Source: Pseudomonas sp. TH15 (GTDB taxonomy: Bacteria > Pseudomonadota > Gammaproteobacteria > Pseudomonadales > Pseudomonadaceae). Taken from it: DNA of 64,000 nucleotides. Shown here in pieces: positions 59,055 through 64,000 of the stretch. The stretch spans positions 1,633,501 through 1,697,500 of the forward strand of contig NZ_JAEKEL010000001.1 of NCBI RefSeq assembly GCF_016651105.1. Reading direction: 5' to 3'. The notes beneath the pieces are model-generated. The model saw only the letters and a list, made by a program, of their open reading frames with translations. It was not told the DNA's origin and did no database searches. Within the stretch, counting starts at the first letter, position 1. The number at the start of each line of letters is the position of its first letter. Both the position numbers and the translations under genes were made by a program.

Positions 59055-60035
59055 CAAATTTTCGTAGGAGCTGCCGCAGGCTGCGATCTTTTGATGTTGG
59101 TTTTGAAGATCAAAAGATCGCAGCCTTCGGCAGCTCCTACAGGGATTGTCGATCTGCTCCAACATCCACTTCACAAAATCCCGCACCTTGGGCACTTCTG
59201 CCGAATGTTCCGGGTAGGCCAGGTAGTAGGCGTCGGAGCTGGGCATCGCATGCTGCCAGGGAATGACCAGTTTGCCGTCGGCCAATTCCTCTTCCACCAG
59301 AAACCGCGGCAATAGCGCCACGCCACAGCCGACTTGCGCTGCGCGGATGCACATATAAAAGGTTTCGAAGCGCGGGCCGTGATAGCTGTGCTCGGTGTGA
59401 TAGCCCTGACTGTCGAACCAATCGTGCCAGGCCTGGGGCCGGGAGGCGTTTTGCAGCAGGACCAGGTCGGTGAGTTGCGTCGGGTCGGTGAACGGCGTGT
59501 CCGGCAGGCTGCCCGGTGCGCAGACTGGCACCAACTCTTCGCCGAACAGCTTCAGGCTTTCAGTGCCGGGGCGTGAGCCTTGGCCGAAGTAGAACGCCAG
59601 GTCGCTGCGACCTTGAAGCAAATCGTCGGCTTCCTGCTCGCTGCACAAATCGAGGTGAATCGAGGGGTGGCGCAGGCGCCAGCCTTTCAGGCGTGGCACC
59701 AGCCAGCGTGCGCCAAAGGTTGGCGGCGTCGAGACGCGCAGGACTTCAGTATCACCGCCGTAGGAGCGCAGGTAATGGGTCGACATTTCGACCTGAGTGA
59801 GGATTTTTCGTACCTCCACCAGGTACAAATCCCCGGCCGGGGTCATTTGCAGGCGTCGGCGCACCCGGCGGAACAGCAGGTGCTGCAGCAACTCTTCGAG
59901 TTGCGCGACCTGTTTGCTGACGGCGCTCTGGGTCAGGTTCAGCTCTTCGGCGGCCCGGGTGAAGCTCAAATGCCGGGTCACGGCCTCGAAACACTGCAGT
60001 GCAGTGATCGACGGCAGGTAGCGTTTATTCAGCAT
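58896..60035 (-). CDS. LysR-family regulator next to amaBA, with REP-derived C-terminal extension
   Basis: 379 residues as read. Residues 1-298 are an ordinary LysR-type regulator: winged HTH (about 5-65; ALQCFEAVTRHLSFTRAAEEL), then the two-lobed effector domain ending VRDFVKWMLEQIDN. The usual length is about 295-305. From about 299 the frame continues through the REP pair at 59065-59140 (PCRSCRRLRSFDLQ and so on) and then through 159 bases antisense to the neighbouring regulator gene before stopping at 58896. The original stop was probably removed by REP insertion. The same gene order (LysR divergent from amaB) occurs in P. putida (PP_5259, from memory). It likely senses lysine-pathway intermediates. 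Confidence 0.85.
   Translation of the reverse strand: MLNKRYLPSITALQCFEAVTRHLSFTRAAEELNLTQSAVSKQVAQLEELLQHLLFRRVRRRLQMTPAGDLYLVEVRKILTQVEMSTHYLRSYGGDTEVLRVSTPPTFGARWLVPRLKGWRLRHPSIHLDLCSEQEADDLLQGRSDLAFYFGQGSRPGTESLKLFGEELVPVCAPGSLPDTPFTDPTQLTDLVLLQNASRPQAWHDWFDSQGYHTEHSYHGPRFETFYMCIRAAQVGCGVALLPRFLVEEELADGKLVIPWQHAMPSSDAYYLAYPEHSAEVPKVRDFVKWMLEQIDNPCRSCRRLRSFDLQNQHQKIAACGSSYENLSNNHKQAIHNLSLSETRAQIGINGAIISFVQPDTTIGRDPINFLSQIIPDNS
59065..59140. repeat. REP pair (inverted), type C, inside the LysR reading frame
   Basis: Arms GTAGGAGCTGCCGCAGGCTG (from 59065) and complement (ending 59140) with an A/T-rich centre. The pair sits exactly where the conserved LysR domain ends and contains no stop in that frame. 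Confidence 0.88.
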
Positions 60036-60220
60036 GGGTGGTCCTTTTTCTTGTTGCTCTATGCTTTTCTTTTACCGACAACTGCGAAGCATGAATAAAC
60101 GGAATGATATCTCGCTTAATGGTCGTTTGTTGGCTCGTCTCGGGGGAGCTACAACTACAGGCCTGATCAGTCGTGATTTTCCGGCTGCACGATTTCTGTT
60201 TTCTGCTTGAGGAGTAACCC

Positions 60221-61711
60221 ATGGTTGCCGCATTGCTTGATCGTCTAGGTGTGAACCCGGCCCTGTACCAGAACGGCAAAGTGCCGGTGCATTCGCCGAT
60301 TGATGGCAGCCAGATTGCCGCGGTGAACTGGGAAGGTGCTGCCGAAGTCGAGCAGCACATCAGTCGCGCAGATCATGCGTTCGAGCTGTGGCGCAAGGTT
60401 CCGGCGCCGCGCCGTGGCGAATTGGTACGCCAATTGGGCGACATCCTGCGTGAATACAAGGCTGATCTCGGTGAGCTGGTTTCCTGGGAAGCCGGCAAGA
60501 TCACCCAGGAAGGCCTGGGCGAAGTTCAGGAAATGATCGACATCTGCGACTTCGCTGTCGGTCTGTCCCGTCAACTGTACGGTTTGACCATCGCTTCCGA
60601 GCGTCCTGGCCACCACATGCGCGAAACCTGGCACCCGCTGGGCGTTGTCGGCGTGATCAGTGCGTTCAACTTCCCGGTCGCGGTCTGGGCCTGGAACACC
60701 GCACTGGCGCTGGTCTGCGGTAACCCGGTGATCTGGAAACCGTCGGAGAAAACCCCGCTGACCGCACTGGCTTGCCAGGCACTGTTCGACCGCGTACTGA
60801 AAAATTTTAGCGACGCACCTCCGCACCTGAGCCAAGTGATCATCGGTGGCCGCGACGCCGGCGAAGCACTGGTCGATGACCCGCGTGTCGCGCTGATCAG
60901 CGCTACCGGCAGCACCCGCATGGGCCGCGAAGTGGCGCCGAAAATCGCCGCGCGCTTTGCTCGCAGCATTCTGGAACTGGGCGGCAACAACGCGATGATC
61001 CTCGGCCCAAGCGCCGACCTGGACATGGCCGTTCGCGCAATCCTGTTCAGCGCCGTCGGCACTGCCGGCCAGCGTTGCACCACGCTGCGTCGTCTGATTG
61101 CCCACGAATCGGTGAAAGAAGAAATCGTCACTCGCCTGAAAGCGGCGTACTCCAAGGTTCGCATCGGTAACCCGCTGGAAGGCAACCTGATCGGTCCGCT
61201 GATCGACAAGCACAGCTTTGAGAACATGCAAGACGCGTTGGAGCAAGCCCTGAGCGAAGGCGGCCGGGTGTTTGGCGGCAAGCGTCAGTTGGAAGATAAA
61301 TTCCCGAATGCTTACTACGTGGCCCCGGCCATCGTGGAAATGCCGGAGCAGAGCGACGTGGTCTGCAACGAAACCTTCGCGCCGATCCTCTACGTGGTTG
61401 GCTACAAAGATTTCGCCGAAGCCCTGCGCCTGAACAACGCCGTGCCACAAGGCCTGTCCTCGTGCATCTTCACCACCGACGTGCGTGAAGCCGAGCAATT
61501 CATGTCGGCCGTGGGCAGCGACTGCGGCATCGCCAACGTCAACATCGGCCCGAGCGGTGCAGAAATCGGCGGCGCGTTTGGTGGCGAGAAGGAAACGGGC
61601 GGTGGTCGTGAGTCGGGCTCCGATGCATGGCGTGGGTACATGCGCCGCCAGACCAACACCGTGAACTATTCGCTGGAGCTGCCGCTGGCGCAGGGCATCA
61701 CGTTCGACTGA
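60221..61711 (+). CDS. amaB: L-2-aminoadipate semialdehyde dehydrogenase
   Basis: 496 residues, ALDH7 family. It oxidises 2-aminoadipate semialdehyde (or its ring form) to L-2-aminoadipate in lysine breakdown, with NAD. Catalytic residues are Cys286 in GQRCTTLRRL, the Glu in LELGGNN near 253 and the Asn in SAFNFP near 150. The start follows GAGGAG. It is divergent from the LysR gene and 205 bases upstream of amaA, with a REP pair between; co-transcription is likely but not certain. The pair matches P. putida amaB-amaA. Confidence 0.93.
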   Translation: MVAALLDRLGVNPALYQNGKVPVHSPIDGSQIAAVNWEGAAEVEQHISRADHAFELWRKVPAPRRGELVRQLGDILREYKADLGELVSWEAGKITQEGLGEVQEMIDICDFAVGLSRQLYGLTIASERPGHHMRETWHPLGVVGVISAFNFPVAVWAWNTALALVCGNPVIWKPSEKTPLTALACQALFDRVLKNFSDAPPHLSQVIIGGRDAGEALVDDPRVALISATGSTRMGREVAPKIAARFARSILELGGNNAMILGPSADLDMAVRAILFSAVGTAGQRCTTLRRLIAHESVKEEIVTRLKAAYSKVRIGNPLEGNLIGPLIDKHSFENMQDALEQALSEGGRVFGGKRQLEDKFPNAYYVAPAIVEMPEQSDVVCNETFAPILYVVGYKDFAEALRLNNAVPQGLSSCIFTTDVREAEQFMSAVGSDCGIANVNIGPSGAEIGGAFGGEKETGGGRESGSDAWRGYMRRQTNTVNYSLELPLAQGITFD

Positions 61712-61742
61712 TCGATGAGAACTCCCTTGTCGGAGTGAACCC

Positions 61743-61844
61743 TTGTGGCGAGGGGATTTATCCCCGTCGGGCTGCGCAGCAGCCCTGAAAAATCTAACGC
61801 GACGACTGCTTCGCAGCCGAACGGGATAAATCCCCTAGCCACAG
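61743..61844. repeat. REP pair (inverted), type B
   Basis: Arms TTGTGGCGAGGGGATTTATC (from 61743) and near-complement (ending 61844) fill most of the gap between amaB and amaA. REP stem-loops in such gaps may modulate mRNA stability. Confidence 0.85.
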
Positions 61845-61916
61845 GTTTTCGTCACAGATAGCTTCGCTCCCACAATTGAATGGTGTGTTGGTTAGGTTTC
61901 TGATTGGAGTCTGGCA

Positions 61917-63200
61917 ATGCCGTTACGCGAAGAGTGTCTGTGGGAAAAACTGACGCCACAAAGGCCCGACAATACGGCGCTCAAGGGTGAAGTGAAGGTC
62001 GATGTCTGTGTCATCGGCGCCGGTTTTACCGGGTTGTCGGCGGCAGTGCATTTGTTGGAACAGGGTAAAAGTGTCTGCGTGCTGGAAGCCCATCGCGCCG
62101 GTCATGGCGGGTCCGGACGCAATGTCGGGCTGGTCAACGCCGGGATGTGGATCCCGCCGGACGAGATCGAAGCCGGGTTCGGCGAAGCGGTGGGCAGTCA
62201 GCTCAACCGCATGCTCGGTGCGGCACCGTCCCTGGTGTTCAGCCTTGTGGATAAGTACAACATCGATTGCCAACTGCGCCGCGAAGGCACGCTGCACATG
62301 GCGCACAACGCCCGTGGCGAAGCCGACTTGCGCAGTCGTGAAGAACAATGGACGCGCCGTGGGGCGCCAGTTGAACTGTTGACCGGCCAGGCCTGTGAAC
62401 AAGCGACTGGCACCAAGAAAATCGCCGCCGCGTTGCTGGATCGGCGTGCTGGCACTCTCAACCCGATGGCCTACACCACCGGGCTGGCCAAAGCGGCCAT
62501 CGGTCTCGGTGGTCAGTTGTTCGATCATTCGCCTGTTACAAGACTTGAGCGTCAGGGCCAACGCTGGTCGGTGCAAACGGCCCAAGGCTCGGTGCTCGCC
62601 GAGCAGGTAGTGATCGCGTCCAACGCCTACACCGAAGGCGACTGGACAGAACTGCGCCGCAACTTCTTCCCCGGTTACTACTACCAAGTCGCCTCGGTCC
62701 CACTGACCGAAGACGCTGCGCAACAAATTCTGCCCGGCGGCCAAGGCTCCTGGGACACTCGACAAGTATTGAGCAGTATTCGTCGGGACAAGGACGGGCG
62801 CCTGTTGCTCGGCAGTCTCGGCAACGGCAATCAGAAACCGACCTGGTTCTTGAAGGCCTGGGCCGATCGGGTTCAGCAGCATTACTTCCCGTACCTTAAA
62901 CCGGTTGAGTGGGAGTGCACCTGGACCGGTTGCATCGCTTTTACCCCCGATCATCTGATGCGCCTGTTCGAACCGGCGCCCGGAATAGTGGCAGTCACCG
63001 GTTACAACGGTCGCGGCGTCACCACTGGCACAGTCGTAGGCAAAGCTTTTGCCGACTATTTGTGTAACGGAAATCCTCAGGCGCTACCGATTCCGTTCGC
63101 TCCGATGCAGCCATTGGCGGGTGTTGGCCTGCGCAGTTGCTTGTATGAGGCCGGTTTTTCGCTGTATCACGCAGGCCAGTGCTTGCGGATCGTCATTTGA
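61917..63200 (+). CDS. amaA: L-pipecolate oxidase (FAD-dependent oxidoreductase)
   Basis: 427 residues. A DAO-type flavoprotein with the FAD-binding motif VIGAGFTGLSAAVHLLEQG near residue 32 and GRGVTTGTVVG near the C-terminus. By homology to P. putida amaA (PP_5257, from memory) it oxidises L-pipecolate to piperideine-6-carboxylate, the D-lysine branch of lysine degradation; amaB then oxidises the aldehyde form. The start follows TTGGAG. It reads toward the amino-acid binding-protein gene, but the 364-base gap contains a separate promoter for that gene. Confidence 0.9.
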   Translation: MPLREECLWEKLTPQRPDNTALKGEVKVDVCVIGAGFTGLSAAVHLLEQGKSVCVLEAHRAGHGGSGRNVGLVNAGMWIPPDEIEAGFGEAVGSQLNRMLGAAPSLVFSLVDKYNIDCQLRREGTLHMAHNARGEADLRSREEQWTRRGAPVELLTGQACEQATGTKKIAAALLDRRAGTLNPMAYTTGLAKAAIGLGGQLFDHSPVTRLERQGQRWSVQTAQGSVLAEQVVIASNAYTEGDWTELRRNFFPGYYYQVASVPLTEDAAQQILPGGQGSWDTRQVLSSIRRDKDGRLLLGSLGNGNQKPTWFLKAWADRVQQHYFPYLKPVEWECTWTGCIAFTPDHLMRLFEPAPGIVAVTGYNGRGVTTGTVVGKAFADYLCNGNPQALPIPFAPMQPLAGVGLRSCLYEAGFSLYHAGQCLRIVI

Positions 63201-63277
63201 TTGTTGATTTTTGTTGCTGGAAGCGGCGCTTTTTCGCGCAGCGACTAGCCTGTAATGGTGCGAGTTGTAGCAGTTGC

Positions 63278-63292
63278 GCACCAGCAGTGTGC
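63278..63292 (+). promoter_or_regulatory. Possible NtrC-binding site
   Basis: GCACCAGCAGTGTGC matches GCACYA-N3-TGGTGC at 10 of 12 defined positions, about 214 bases before the -24 element at 63492, within the usual range for enhancer sites. Confidence 0.45.
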
Positions 63293-63491
63293 ACTTCGGT
63301 GACGCACGTTGTTACAGGCTGGTTGCACGTCGTTTAACGCCGCGGTTGCAATGATGGCGCATGCGGGTTGCGCCTTCAAAAAGAAAAGGTTTCACCTCCC
63401 GCGGTTTAGACGGTTGCACGCCCAATGAAAATGGGATCGAAACAGTCGAAATAACAATAAAGCAGCGACTTTTTTCAGAATAAAAAACCGA

Positions 63492-63507
63492 TGGCACGGC
63501 CCTTGCT
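63492..63507 (+). promoter_or_regulatory. Sigma-54 (-24/-12) promoter
   Basis: TGGCACGGCCCTTGCT matches the consensus TGGCACG-N4-TTGCW at every defined position. The start would be near 63519, about 46 bases before the ATG at 63565. Confidence 0.8.
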
Positions 63508-63564
63508 CTGAGCATTCAGAGAAGTCGCAGTGCCAACTAAAAAAAAACCTTGGAGCACCACCTC

Positions 63565-64000
63565 ATGTCCCAGACGTTTTACAAGAAAGGCTTTCTGGCC
63601 CTCGCAGTGGCAACTGCTTTGGGTATTTCTGCGTTTGCACAAGCTGATGTGAAAATCGGTGTGGCAGGTCCAATGACTGGCGCCAACGCGGCATTTGGCT
63701 TGCAATACATGAAGGGTGCGCAGGCAGCGGCCGACGCTATCAACGCATCGGGCGGCGTCAACGGGGAAAAAATCGTACTGGTCAAGGGCGATGACGCCTG
63801 CGAACCGAAGCAGGCTGTGACGGTCGCCAAGGACCTGACCAACCAGAAGGTTGCCGGTGTAGTCGGTCACTTCTGCTCCTCATCCACCATCCCGGCTTCC
63901 GAGATCTACGACGAAGCGGGCATCATCGCGATCACTCCAGGTTCCACCAACCCACAAGTTACCGAACGCGGCCTGAGCGCCATGTTCCGTATGTGCGGGC
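63565..64000 (+). CDS. Branched-chain amino acid ABC transporter binding protein (partial, N-terminal part)
   Basis: 145 codons are visible before the window ends; a full-length protein would be about 370-380 residues. A Sec signal peptide ends near SAFAQADV (about residue 27). The mature protein begins VKIGVAGPMTGANAAFG, as in LivJ/LivK/BraC, with DAINASGGVNG and VVGHFCSSSTIPASEIY in the ligand cleft. The ATG follows CTTGGAG. The sigma-54 promoter upstream suggests induction on nitrogen limitation. It is probably the first gene of a BraCDEFG-type operon lying beyond 64000. Confidence 0.92.
   Translation, partial: MSQTFYKKGFLALAVATALGISAFAQADVKIGVAGPMTGANAAFGLQYMKGAQAAADAINASGGVNGEKIVLVKGDDACEPKQAVTVAKDLTNQKVAGVVGHFCSSSTIPASEIYDEAGIIAITPGSTNPQVTERGLSAMFRMCG

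Larger units (their letters stand above)
63201..63564 (+). promoter_or_regulatory. Long intergenic region with sigma-54 control features
   Basis: This 364-base stretch has no convincing gene. It holds a candidate NtrC site (63278-63292), repeats of GGTTGCA near 63320 and 63410, and the -24/-12 promoter at 63492-63507 before the binding-protein gene. Confidence 0.55.

Overview
The window is chromosomal DNA of a Pseudomonas, most likely of the P. fluorescens group. G+C is high, the gene order follows the P. aeruginosa PAO1 block from about PA4961 to PA4919 (from memory of that genome), and twelve paired, inverted REP-type repeats of the kind abundant in P. fluorescens sit between genes. No prophage, insertion sequence, integrase or CRISPR array is visible. 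Most of the window is core chromosome; the accessory parts are small.

Layout. 1-2.1 kb: the tail of an unidentified gene and an AhpA/Smp membrane protein, divergent from serB. 3.5-8.7 kb, minus strand: a large PilZ-like protein, psd, rhdA and an HDOD protein. 8.9-10.8 kb: motAB behind a candidate FliA promoter. 10.9-16.5 kb: a sterol-desaturase-like protein, a YcxB-like protein, rsgA (minus), orn, a TRIC-type channel and queG (minus). 16.6-26.6 kb: the long plus-strand run nnr-tsaE-amiB-mutL-miaA-hfq-hflX-hflK-hflC, with many overlapping or close junctions. 27-29.5 kb: hisZ and purA. 29.6-34.2 kb: a chemoreceptor and a two-gene iron ABC transporter (minus). 34.6-42.2 kb: tRNA-Leu(CAG), rnr-rlmB, the ribosomal operon rpsF-rpsR-DUF2232-rplI, and dnaB. 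42.5-44.8 kb: ygiQ. 45.1-51.9 kb: three genes for a transglutaminase/DUF2126 protein, a circularly permuted ATP-grasp plus Alpha-E fusion, and a second transglutaminase-like protein. 52-55.9 kb: a small basic protein, a LOG-family protein, a 29-codon candidate gene, azurin, and nadE with pncB. 55.9-59.1 kb: an A+T-richer accessory patch with two small unknown genes, an AGCS sodium/amino-acid symporter and its divergent helix-turn-helix regulator. 59-63.2 kb: the lysine-catabolism cluster of a LysR regulator, amaB and amaA, in the arrangement known from P. putida. The window ends inside a branched-chain amino-acid binding-protein gene.

How it fits together. Several groups act as units: NAD salvage (pncB, nadE), RNA decay and rRNA modification (rnr, rlmB, orn elsewhere), membrane proteolysis control (hflKC), ribosomal small and large subunit proteins with dnaB, and pipecolate/aminoadipate degradation (amaA, amaB). 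Two sigma-54 type -24/-12 promoters with NtrC-like sites upstream stand out, one before the transglutaminase/ATP-grasp cluster and one before the amino-acid binding protein. This suggests nitrogen control of an uncharacterised peptide-ligase-like system. The most unusual local structure is the LysR gene next to amaB: its reading frame runs through a REP pair and on into the antisense of the neighbouring regulator gene.
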